DNA of 64,000 nt from Hirudinaria manillensis (Eukaryota > Annelida > Clitellata > Hirudinida > Hirudinidae). Made by a program: the position numbers and the translations under genes. The notes under the pieces are model-generated. The model was not told the DNA's origin and did not search any database. It saw only the letters and a program-made list of their open reading frames with translations. Below, in pieces: positions 34,740 through 46,300 of the stretch. The first letter of the stretch is position 1, and each line of letters opens with the position of its first letter. The stretch is from positions 8,608,701 to 8,672,700 of the forward strand of contig CM067535.1 of NCBI GenBank assembly GCA_034509925.1, written 5' to 3'.

Positions 34740-37732
34740 GTTGTTGTCGTTGTTATTGTTAGTGTTACTACTTCATTTAATAGAGGATCATTGGCTTCCT
34801 TTTGCTTTCAGTTGCCAGAGAATTCCAACACATCCAGACCATCAAACAAGATACGAAAGTAAGCTCCTTTGCAGCCATTTTGATTTTGATTTTAGTTGCC
34901 ACGACGTCACAACCCATTTTCTGTGCTTCAATTCGTCGACCTTGGATCTATTGCAGGAGTTCCATCACTCGGATCAGCTCCGGTCAGATGAAGGACCTGC
35001 AGAGGAAGAACGAGGGGGACGAGAAGCCGCCGTCGAGGCCTGACCCCCCCGTCTCCGAGGACGACGACTCGTTCGGGGATTCGGACCAAAACCGGACCTT
35101 GGCCAGAGTTCGCCCCGTCGAAGAGGAGGGGCAGACCGGAGACGGGAGAGAGGCCAACAAGTTCCAAGACCAGGAATACGAGGCGAAGAAAACAGAGGCC
35201 AAGACTCCGGCATTGACCGAACGGTCTGACAACAAGCCCGAGGAGATGTTGTCCGAGGATCGGATTCAGTTCCTGTTGGAGGAGAGGAAGAAGAAGCTGG
35301 GTCAGCAGAGGGCATCGGATTCCAACATGGTCGTCATGAGAAGGGACGTGCCCAGGCCCAAGTGCAACTCGGAGGTAAACAAAATTCTGGATTCTGCACG
35401 GAGTTACAATCCTCTATGGTCTCTACTTTCAGACTGTCACATTCTAATCAACTTATGTTGTACATTGCATATATTATCCCGTTCATATTGCACATATATA
35501 CGACCACTTATACATTACCACTGTGTATATATAATTTATAGAGGGAAAGCTATTATTATTATTATTGTTGTTTTATTATTATCATTATTATTATTATTAT
35601 TATTATTAATTAACCATCCTACTAACCACTACCATCAGACACTTACAGCATTCATTCCAGATAAGTCGACCAAGACTGATAGCCAGCGACCTGATACGCA
35701 GATCTGCAGATCCAGCCCTATGGAGACTGGCCTACAGAAGGTCCAGCAACTCGGAGAACGACACAGAAGTCGAAGGCTCCAATGCAGCATCAGAGGATCA
35801 AATCAAAAAGGTACGTCGTGTGCGACGGTGACGCCATTTTGCGTTTTGTCGTTCGACGGGAGTCGAAAGTCTCCATTTTTTTTTCTTTGCTCAGGGTTCG
35901 GGAGAAACGGACGAAGATAAAGAATTGAAGAGGAGTGGAGAACAGTCACCAGAGTAATTTTTATTTTGTTTATTTATTTATTTATTTGTTGTTTGCTGGG
36001 CATAATTTCTCTCATGAAATTTTCAAAGTCTTGGTCAATAAGTATGTATAAAAGTGCATGACAGGGCTTGACAAGAAGGAGGCACAGGGTCAATACCCTG
36101 GTCCATCCTTGGACTTTGGTAGTCCATTTGGAGCTATTCCTTTTGGAGTTTAGGAGGACGGATTACGTCGGATGAGAGAAATTCTCGAAACATTCTCGCG
36201 AATGCAATGTTTACGTTTATTTACTTTTACGGCGTTCATCTCGTCCGAGGGATGCCAGGACTTCAAAGGATCGTCTGAGAAACTCGAGGGATGTCGTTCA
36301 AATATGCGACTCTTTTTGGACTGCACGTCCTGCCCTAGGAGAGCAGAACATGCACGCACGCTCGCACATCGGAGGATTCGTAAATGAACGAACGAACGAA
36401 TGCATAGATGGATAAATAAGGAAGGGAATTTGAGACGTTTTGTTTTGAGAGCCGTCGATGGATAATTGTCGAGGCCCGCATTCTCGATCGGAGACTCGCA
36501 GGAAAGATCGAAAGGAGAAGGAGGTTTTGAAAAGTTTACGACATTGTTGATGTTGATTGTTGTTGCTGCCGTCGTCGAAGATTTCATTCGATCGCTTCGA
36601 GCAGACGTCCGAAGGGTCGGAACCCGAAGCATTCCGCCCTCGTGTGCCGTAAAACCTTCATATAGGAGACGGATATTGATCGTTTGGCACTTCTCGAAAG
36701 CTTGGATCGAGCCCGTTGACGAGGCATTTGATTGTATTTGAAGCATCCAGCAGCAGTTGGAACCGATCAAAGAAATTGAACTTCCCTCGAACCAGCAATC
36801 CTCGCTTCTCAGGCCAGAGACTGCAGCTGCTCTTGCCAGCATAGCCAGTTCTCATCAGAGGTTAGTGAAGGCACAGAAGCGATTTTAACGTTTCTAAGCT
36901 AACGTTGTTTAATTGCTACGCTTGTTGTCGTTGTTGCCACTTAAAATTCCATGTGCTGTTACAAGTGTGAATATTGATGTTCACATTCACTGAATATCGA
37001 TGCATTATTTATTAATGTATTTAATGCATCATAATGACATTTAGGAAAAATGTCTTAACTAAGTTAATGAATATAATTTGCCTTAGTACATAGTAATCTA
37101 AATTTAATAATAATAATAATAATAAATTACATATTAGAATGCAGAATCGTATTTGTCAAATACTTAACCAAAGTAAGGATCAAAGTAAGGATTTACTTTG
37201 CCAAAGTAAATGGTTATTGTTGTTATAGTTAGTAATTGTGATATCAATATAATAAAGCTTATTAGTTAAGCAACAGCATAATACATTATAACATCTAAAC
37301 ATCCCTGACCTCTGACCCCACCCAGATCGACAGACAGCACGAAAAGAGACGACGCCAACGAGCTCGAAAGGAAACTGAAAGCCAAACGTGCCAGGGAGTC
37401 CAGAAGGTCGACCCAGGTGAGACAGCATTCCCGAGGTTTTTAAATCCCGAGCGAGCCCGACCCCCCGAACGGCTTCGCGTGGCCTGCTCGAGGTGGGGTC
37501 ACTTGACCTTGATATGGAATGATGACGATGTTGATAGAATGATATCATTTTGTTATCAATATATTGCTGGGACATGATAGATGATATCTAAGATGATAGA
37601 CATCTCTAAGGGGGAGGGGAATTGAAAGAATGCTGTGGAATGAACCATTGGCCTGACAGTGGTTGCCTTGTGGTGTTTCTACCCCAAATCCTGACATAAG
37701 CCTGGCCACTTTTCCTTTATAATGAGTATCAA

Positions 37733-37768
<36 letters not shown>

Positions 37769-40700
37769 CGTGGTAGCGATGATGATATCACTTATTTTAG
37801 AGTCGTTTTAAGCCAAACAATAACACAAAATTTCAATTTCAATCCATTCAACCACCCAGGGCGTTACAAAAGAGGACATACAAAGGGCAGAGGACACCCT
37901 CAAGGCAGCATACCAGGGCCAATCCAAGACCAACCTCGCACCTGCCGACACCTCATCAGAACCGAACCCGGATCCCGACTTCGGGGAGGCAGAAGACGGC
38001 CATCAAAATCCCCAGGAGCAGACCGCACCCCCCCTTCCCGATGGCCAGGGAGGTGGAATGATCGATTCCTCGGTGGTGACGATAATCGAGAAGTGGCAAA
38101 AGAAGGACGACCTCAGGGGAGACTCGAGGTCTTCCGCGGTTTCGAGGGGATCCGTGCAAGGGTCGCCGGGTCCGCTCAAGAAGGACTATTCGGTAGTGAT
38201 CTCTGAACTGTTGCATAACGTTAACGAGATTGCGTTGTCTACTTTTGGAATCGTTCGCTCGTCGCCCGAAGACTCGTCAGACTCGAGTGTCGTGCGGAAG
38301 GTTGTTGTCGCAGTCGTTCCTCTTCGTTCGTTCGTTTGTATCGTTTATGTATCGTCTCGTTTTCTGACCTTTGGTCTCTTGCCTTTTGACAGCCTGAAAC
38401 TCTGATCCTGTACAGGAAGATATCCGAACAAGCACAAGACGAAAATACTCAGAGAGGTTTGTGGCTGTCGTACTAACCGATGTTTATTTTGCAAATAGTA
38501 TTTAAAAACATATTCGAATATTACATATTACATTTTCAAAGTAAGCTCTTTGAACAAAGCCCTCACCCTTATTATTTTATAATAACATTGCACTGCTGAT
38601 GCTATTATCACCACCTGACTTGTTCCTAAAAGAGACAATAATTTGGGCAACGAGCCATTACTTGTCTTGTTCTATACCCAATCTTGGCCACCAAAGTGAG
38701 AGCTCTTAGATCTTAGCTCCATAGAAATGGAGGTCGGTTAAGAAGTGCCTTCTGATAATAATAATAATATGTCCTTTATATAGCACCGTACACGTGAGCT
38801 ACAGCTACCTTCTCATCCCAAAAGGAATGCACGAAGCACTCAAAAGATCTGCCGATATTAGATGCATTATAAACGTGCTGTGAATGTTATCCAATTTATT
38901 GCAAACCATCAGTGAAACCATCCGACCATTTTTGACAGACCTTTCATACCAACAACAACTTCCTGCACAGTCGTCCTCTGAGGTTCCAATCCAGTCCAAT
39001 CCAAAGGAGGTCGAATCTACTGCAGACGACTCTGGGGTAAAGATGGCGGCGAGTCGTTCTCGGAGGAAGAGGGAAAGCAGGCGGTCGACTGGAAAGATTT
39101 CACTGGAGGGGGCTGATGTGAGGATCTTGATTGTCCTACTTGCTTTTGAAATTTATTAATAATAACAATAATATTAATAATAATAATACCACTAATTACC
39201 ACTACTAAGGAAATGTTAATATAATAGTAATAATGTTTAACGAGAGCATTAATAATGGCAATAAATAGTCAGCAAATATGAATGCCGCAGGTAAAGCTTA
39301 TTAGCTCGGTAAATACTTCTGAGAAACAATCTACGAGCTCGGCCTAATTGGTCCTTCTGCAGATTCAACTCTCCGACACGGAAGAAGCAGACGACTTGGA
39401 TCAGGCGCCGCTCCAGGTGACCGTCGAACCCTCCCCGTCGATTTCCGTTCGCCCGGAAATCCCTTCGGCTCCCGGCCTCCCGAAGGCCGTCCCTTCGACC
39501 ACTAGTCTTCCCCTCACCTCCACCACCGCCTCCCTGGGCAGGTTCTCCTCGTCCAGGCTCAACCCCGACCCTACCTCGGTCTCCCCTGTCAAAATTTCCA
39601 ACCTCCAGAGTCGCGACCGCTGGTCTGCCGTCGCGCCCTCGTGGCAGCAGCAGGCGCCGACGCAAGGCGTCCGATCGTCCGCCATCTTGTCGTCCTATGA
39701 CGCCCTGTCGTCAGGCCAGTCGTATCGGACGGGAAGCACCGGGACCACGGGCAGCGTTTTGTCCATTGATTATCAAAAGGTTGGTGCATTGATTATCCAT
39801 TGTGGGGTTTTTCAGATATTATTACAATGAGGTCTTAGAGATTAATCGGTCTGTCCGGCATTGTTTTGCCTCTTGATAGTATAACAACAAAGTAATAACA
39901 TTTTAATAATAATAATAATAGTAATAATAATAAAAATAATAATAGTAATAGCAACAACATAAATAATAAGAGCAGTGTTAATAACATGCTGTGACATGTG
40001 CTCCTTTGTCCTTCGATTGTGTGTCACGATCGTTAGTGAATCAATCGCGTCGGTGAATTCGATAGGCCCCCTCGTGCATCCCCGTCAGTCCGTTGGCAAC
40101 CAACCACTCGTCCCAAACTTTCAACTTTCAAGAGAATGTTTGTGAATGTTGAAATCATTTGAAAAATGCAAAAATAATCGTCCTCAGGATTGGCATTTTC
40201 AATAAGCACTTAGGAGATCATTCATCAACCACGATGATGACGACAAAGACGTCGATGATGATGACGACGATGATGATGGTGATGATGATGATGGTTATGA
40301 TGACGTTTAGACCATCCATCACGTTTTTTCCGTCTTGTCAGTCATTCTTTCCCTCCACGTCCGGAAAAATTACCGAGTTTGACGTTTATTTATTTATTTA
40401 TTTAAAAATTAATTTTTTTCTTAATTCCAATCTTTTAGCTGTGGGAGCAGGAGAAACTCGAGAACGAAGCCTTGAAGAAGAGGAACGCACAGCTGGAAAG
40501 GGACCTCAGGAACGCCCAGTTGCAGATGGAAGTTTCAGCATCAGGGAAGGGATTCGACAGGACGGATTCGAGGGTGGGTGGAGCTCCTGCCGTGTTAACC
40601 ACTAGCCTTTTATTTAACCATTATTGGCCAATATTAACGGCATTTTTCGGTAAATAAGTACTTAAATAAATAAATTGGTGATTTTTATGTAGATGCTTCT

Positions 40701-41761
40701 GTTCTGCAAACACTGTGGCACTGTGGTGGTGCATTTATATAGCTTTCCTTGCTGAGGATGCTAATGGCAATTTCAAAACACCTCATAAGCTTTGATGATG
40801 ATGATGATGATCATTATGATGATGATGACTATGACGATGATGAAATGAAATGTGGTTGGCAAATTGGCCTATGCTATCTGGTGCATTTACATTAAGAAAG
40901 TGTTTTTAATCAAACGAGTCATGTGATTTTGAGAGACGCTGAGTTTTGGAGTGCGTGGGTGCTGGGCCATAGAGTTTTTTTTTTTGGGCCCAATTTTCCT
41001 TGAAAATAGTCAACAGAAAGCACGCTTAAATGTGAATTTAGTTTTCGATCGCTTGTTTTTTGTTTTGCATTAAAAGTGAAACTATTTTCTGTGTGTGCCG
41101 TAAAAATGGAAATCCCAGTTGAAAACGTAATTTATGGTTTTATTACTTTCACAGGAAAAAAGAAGTTCTGAGAGGAAACTTGCAGAAATTCAAGAGGTTT
41201 AAGTTTATAATATTCAGACAAAAGATAAATAAAATATTTATTTTGATTTCATTTAAAATATATTTTAAACCCCATCGCATTCTGATATCATATTCCCTCT
41301 CTCTCTCTCGATAAATAAACGACGTTGTTGTCATCATAATAATCATCGTCTTTGTCGAAATCTTTGTGATAATCACTGATATTCTATTGCAGGAGAAGAA
41401 ATCATTGCTGGCAAAACTCGCCAGTCTCGAGGAGGAGTTGAAGGTGAGCAGCGACGTCGGCCGAGAGGTCGATGGTTCAAATCCCTGCTCGTGCAGGATG
41501 TCATCTTGTAAAAGCTTAGCTGCATAATTATTAAATATGTTTATGACGGTTTAATCTTTCATTATTCCATTATTATTATTATTACTGTTGTTATTATTAT
41601 TCGTTACCTATGTTATCATGCTTGTACTTAATGATATAATCACCTAACTACCCGAAATACCTTCCCAAACGCAGAAAGTGGAATCGATTAAACTCGAGAA
41701 CTCGAAGCTGAAGAACGAGAACGCGGCCCTCATCCGGGTCATCAGCAAGCTCTCCAAGTGA
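29333..41761 (+). CDS. PPP1R12A: Myosin phosphatase targeting subunit (PPP1R12/MYPT), 20 exons
   Basis: It targets PP1 to myosin light chain and is inhibited by Rho-kinase phosphorylation. Exons: 29333-29620, 29901-30031, 31402-31520, 33320-33479, 33774-33918, 34563-34637, 34812-34858, 34957-35374, 35661-35810, 35895-35953, 36744-36860, 37326-37416, 37860-38192 (or to 38300), 38393-38456, 38939-39117, 39363-39779, 40439-40573, 41155-41196, 41393-41443, 41675-41761. Protein 1035 or 1071 aa (human MYPT1 1030). A PP1-docking KIRF motif near residue 51 precedes ankyrin repeats (FLAACSSGSTEDVAELL, DNEGWTALHAAAQSGF, ATPLHVAAVKGYLDIMK, DNEGWTPMHGAAHWG) to about residue 306. A charged linker follows, then ARESRRSTQGVT (the Thr696-type site), KRESRRSTGKIS (the Thr853-type site), and a C-terminal coiled coil/leucine zipper (WEQEKLENEALKKRN; LAKLASLEEELK; ENAALIRVISKLSK). 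The donor of exon 13 is ambiguous, both options being in phase. Confidence 0.94.
31537..31578. repeat. Hairpin-forming repeat just inside a splice donor
   Basis: CCTAAGTCGTA at 31537-31547 is the exact reverse complement of TACGACTTAGG at 31553-31563 with a five-base loop. A second direct copy of CAGTTACGACTTAGG follows immediately at 31564-31578. The structure begins 17 bases after the donor of PPP1R12 exon 3. Confidence 0.85.
32283..32402. repeat. GTT-rich minisatellite with internal inverted copy
   Basis: A unit containing TTGCGATATGACAAC, then GTATCATAACAGC, then a GTT run occurs twice. The GTT run grows from unit to unit (two, then four, then five copies). A third partial copy carries the core inverted: GACAACATGTATC is followed downstream by GATACATGTTGTC, giving a 13-base stem. 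Confidence 0.85.
33648..33722. repeat. Perfect AAAT microsatellite
   Basis: About 18 uninterrupted AAAT units in a PPP1R12 intron. It appears as a Leu/Tyr/Ile frame on the minus strand, which is an artefact. Confidence 0.92.
34380..34478. repeat. AT-only palindromic tandem repeat, about 17-base unit
   Basis: At least four copies of a unit reading roughly AATAATATTAATTATTT in a PPP1R12 intron. Each unit is nearly self-complementary, so the array can form cruciforms. Confidence 0.8.
34676..34740. repeat. ATT trinucleotide microsatellite
   Basis: Nearly pure ATT run of about 60 bases in the PPP1R12 intron between exons 6 and 7. Its Ile/Val-rich open frame is not a gene. Confidence 0.85.
37733..37769. 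repeat. GAT trinucleotide microsatellite
   Basis: About 12 GAT units in the PPP1R12 intron upstream of exon 13. Similar but shorter GAT/GAC runs occur at about 40230-40300 and 40795-40845. Confidence 0.8.
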
Positions 41762-43324
41762 CGATGACCTCTCGACCCCTCTCGACCCGTTCTATTTATT
41801 GCCAATCACTTTCGACTGCTGCTGCTTTGCCGGGCGCGTCCGTCGGCGTCGTCTTTTCTCGTAGGCGGGGCTGCTGTTTATAATATTATAATTAAGTTGC
41901 ATGGGAATCGAGCGTGAATATTGAAATCTAAAGGAGCTACTATGAGGAGGAGGAGGAAGAAGAAGAAGAGGAGAGAGAGAGAGAGAAAAAAAAGAGAGAG
42001 AGATTGGTGGATGGGGACGTATAGTGCAGGGCTCGAGACGTTTTGCAGACACGTTTCACTTTTTTGCTTCGGGGGTTGAGATCTGTTTCCGAAATTGCTA
42101 GTAAATTGTAGTTGTTCGAGGTCCCCTTTGGGACTTGTCGCGTTTGTAGCTGCTGTTGTCGTGGCTGTTGTAGTAGACAGGAAAACGTCTGCCTCGTTGT
42201 AAATGTTCGATGACGTGCGGATGAGTATCGGAGGGTGGAAATGCATTTCGGTTTATGCTGTCTTTTTTTGCTAAAATATATTATATTATTTTATTTATTA
42301 TCTCATTTTTATACTTTGCCGATTAGATCCTTCGAAGCGCTCGGCCCGCAAGCGACCGCCCGTCCGGTGGAAACGCCGGCGGGAAATTTATTTTCCATTT
42401 TCTTCGTTTTCGGGCTTTTGTTCCATCCGTCTGTCTGTCTGTCTCCTCCTGCTACAGTCGTCTCTCTGTTGTATCTTTCTCTCGCTCCTTTTGTTTGTTT
42501 GAATTTGTTGTATGCAAGTGTACAACAGTGTAGCGTGGATTCTACGTCGTCCACTCAGTCATCGATAAACAGCTGTCCGACAAGCTTTAGCAAACACGCA
42601 TCAAATCTTGTGGTTCTTGTGGTGGTGATGATGATGATGATAATGGTGATGATATTTATTACTTTATTTAGCTCTTGGTCCATCTTTATTCCGCCGGCGA
42701 TTAACAAGTTAAATGAGGTCTATGTGCCTTTCTGTCTATCACAAGAACTACAAGGAATTTGATTTATAAAATTCTATTGTGAAATATAACTCCACAACGA
42801 ACCTCGGCTGGTTTCGGTGTTTATTCTGGGTGGGGAAAGGTCACGGAATGGGGATAAATATCGTATATGTGTGTCGTGGTAAAGGCCCAGTGGAGGGTTA
42901 AATCTTTAAATTCAATATTCGGGAGGCGTTTTTATGTTGGACCCTGGTTGTAAACCATTCCCGCAGATAACGACTGGCCTACTTTCCAGCCTGTAGTTTA
43001 TGTAGAGCCTTCCTCCGGGGAAGTTAAAGTCAGCCATTAGGAGATTAAAGTAGGAAATTAAATCGCATTTGGTAGCATCCGAGATCTAACTGTGTGTTTT
43101 TTTGTCGCATTAATGCCTAATAGGTTGTGATTATGTATGGAAGACTGCTATTACTCAACATGAATCTTAAATGTTAACTAATTATCAAACAATATTGTGT
43201 TTTTTTTGGAAAGTTATATATCTACAAGAATATTATTCAAATAACAAGATTTCTTGTTCTAACACAAGGTGCCGATTCCACTTTTAGTCGCGTGTGTTTT
43301 TGCTTGATTTTTAGAACTTTTCGA
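41762..43324. other. Intergenic region between PPP1R12 and SMG5
   Basis: Contains the PPP1R12 3' untranslated region, a purine-rich GA/GAG tract (about 41944-42004) and the SMG5 upstream region. No additional gene is visible; the longer frames here are low-complexity. Confidence 0.55.
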
Positions 43325-46300
43325 ATGTCAGCTGCGAAAAAAGTTACTATTAAGCCTCCAGAGCAGCCTTATGAGGCCGAAAAGGCTAAGAAAATTTATA
43401 GGTGCGCTTTGTAAATTATTTTTGACATTGTAATTTAAGTTTCAATAATAGTAGGGTAACATCGCGAGCATTAAACGTTTTTAGAACTTATAAAGCGTTT
43501 CTTGAACTTTTACAGGTCTGTATGTGAAATTATAAAACGGCTGGATATTGTGCAGAACAAAAAGAACGTTTTCAGGGACGCATTTCTTCCCGAAGTGATA
43601 TTCTTGCGGGACAGGTCAGACGATTTTGGATTGACATGAATTCTATAGCAATTGCCGATGGTATATTGCTCACTAGTACAGTTGCTCATTGAAGAAACTA
43701 GCAGAGCTAAATTGCAAACAAAAATCAAAACCATATACATTCAAATGCAGGTTACATGAATACTGTGAAAAGTTGATGTTTTCATGGCCGCTGGAATATG
43801 GAAGGAAAGTGGAGGAAGTGATTTGGCGAAAAGGATTCTATGATGTCATACAACTCGTCAAAAGGAACATCAAGGTCTGTCAACAAAATCATTGGGTTAA
43901 TACAAGATGGCTATTGTCAAAATGCAAAACTAAAATTGGATCCTTAGGAAGTGAGATTGGATGGAGGAATTGACAAAGCCTTCAAGACGCACTTGGCGTC
44001 TGGCATAGGCTACTACACTCGTCTGCTTCTGAAGATCCAATCGAAATTCGAGGTCCAACTTAATGACATCATCGACCTAGGACTCCATATCATGGCAGAT
44101 TCAGGTAAAGTTTATTTATTATTATTATTGGGTAATCTTTTTCATATTTATTTAACTTTTAAATTTATTTATTTTTTATTTCTGGTTTTTATTACTTTTT
44201 TTTATACTTATAAATAATTGAAGGTAAATCTGATCAAGCCATGAAATCCGAGACAAAGGCAGCCATCAGGAATTGGGCCACTCAGGCCTGTTTTAGGAGC
44301 CTTGTTTATCTTGGTGACTTAGGTAATCACTAGTATGATTGGTGCCATCATCAGTCATCCTCACAATCATAATTTGTTTTTGTCATTCTCATAACTTCCT
44401 TGCCATCTTGGATTATCATTGTCATCATCATCAATCATGATCATTAGTAATAGTCCTAACTTGATCTGCCTGCGACGATGCATAATAACCATTATCATGA
44501 TATCATTTAGTATCACAACAATTAAAAATTAACCATCAAACACATAGTCGTTATGCATTTCAACAGCCAGGTATCAGCACGACTATGATGGTGCGACGAA
44601 GATGATATCCCAAAGATATTACCATCAAGCCTTGAGGTTGTGCCCTGGTCTTGGTTAGAGTTCTTTGAATACAAAGATTTCATCTAATTTACATAATTTA
44701 TGATTATTATTACAGTCACTATTATTATTGTTGGTATTATTATCATTGTTATTGTTGTTATTGTTCATAATTATTAAATATTATAATGATTTTAATCTTG
44801 GCATCGCTTGCCTCACGTAGCCATGTAGTTTTACAAACCTCTCAAAACACCAGGCATGCCCTACAATCAACTCGGGACTCTGGCAGGAATGAACGCCTAC
44901 GGATTCCATGCCGCTTATTTTTATATCAGATGGTGAGACCCTCCACTTGTACAAGCTTTGAACTGTGGATTTCACCTATGGAACCTGTTAAATGATTCAT
45001 TTATAACATCTAAAATTGCATATTTTTTATAATAACCTTCAATATCAATGCTAAAAACTACACAATATCTTTGCTGATATCATAATCATACTTTTTTTTT
45101 GTTTTTACATATTCATTAGCAGTTTAATTTGAATTCATTAACATATGTGACCTCAACAGCCTGGTTAGCTCCACCCCCTTCGAGGGCACCAACAACAACC
45201 TGCTGAAGCTGTTCGAGAAGAACAGAGCGAAACTTTTGGCGCTGGAATCCGTCGACGACAGGAGTCGTCTGCCTCACAACTTCCACTATCGACATCCTCG
45301 CAAGAACGCTCTCTCCTATGCCAGGTCGTTCGGTGCTTTAATTTGAATCCTTTTGGATCATTGAGTGCACAAATTAGGGATACCGTCAGTGGTTGTGAAT
45401 GTGATTTCTTATCAAGGCAGCTATGGCAAGAACATCTAAGATGATAATGGTGATGATGATGATGCAATTTGATATAAGTCGATACAGCTTTAATACAGAA
45501 ATATAATATGGGGAACGTATGAGCAGTAGCGATAGGTAGGGTTTGTGATGATGCTCTCTTGCAGTCATTTAATTTAGTAAACATTTGGTCGCATCATCAT
45601 TGGACAGTTAATTTGGTTGGTTAATTATTTGGTTAAGTTATTAATTAATTAATTAATCTCTTCAGGTCAAAGGACAACAAGAAGTTTTTGATGAGGTTTA
45701 TCCATCTCATTGAACTGTTCTTCACGAGTTCAAAAGAGTTGGTGATGTTGCCATGAATTTTGCTGGCATCTATTGTTTGTCACTATTGTTATTATTATTA
45801 TTATTATTATTACGGTAATATAATAGTCAACAATAATAATAATAATAATCAGTTTTTGTTGTTACTGTGATTAATAAGTAGTTAGCACAAATTTTTAATA
45901 AAAAACCAAGATTATTAAATAAATTGCTATATGTACACATACCTACCTTACTTAAGTGTATAATTATTTATATATTTACAGTCACCTACATAACATTGAT
46001 TATCTAATCAATCTAATAATAATTATTGTACCCTTCGACCTTTGCTTTCCCCGAACAGCTGCGACAAGACGCCCGTCCACGACCTGTGCCAGGTGGTGCT
46101 GGACGACTTCGACAGGTGCCTCAGGGGCAACCGCCCCCCGAGTCTCAGAACTCCTAAGCGCGACAGGAGCCAGTCGAGCGAGGAGAAGCAGAACGCCATC
46201 GATGACGAGGTCGTCTTCAAAATATTCGTCATCTGCCTCGCTTCCATATACCACCTCTCCAAGAAAGGTCTGTGATGTTCACTTAGTGGGTGCTTCATTC

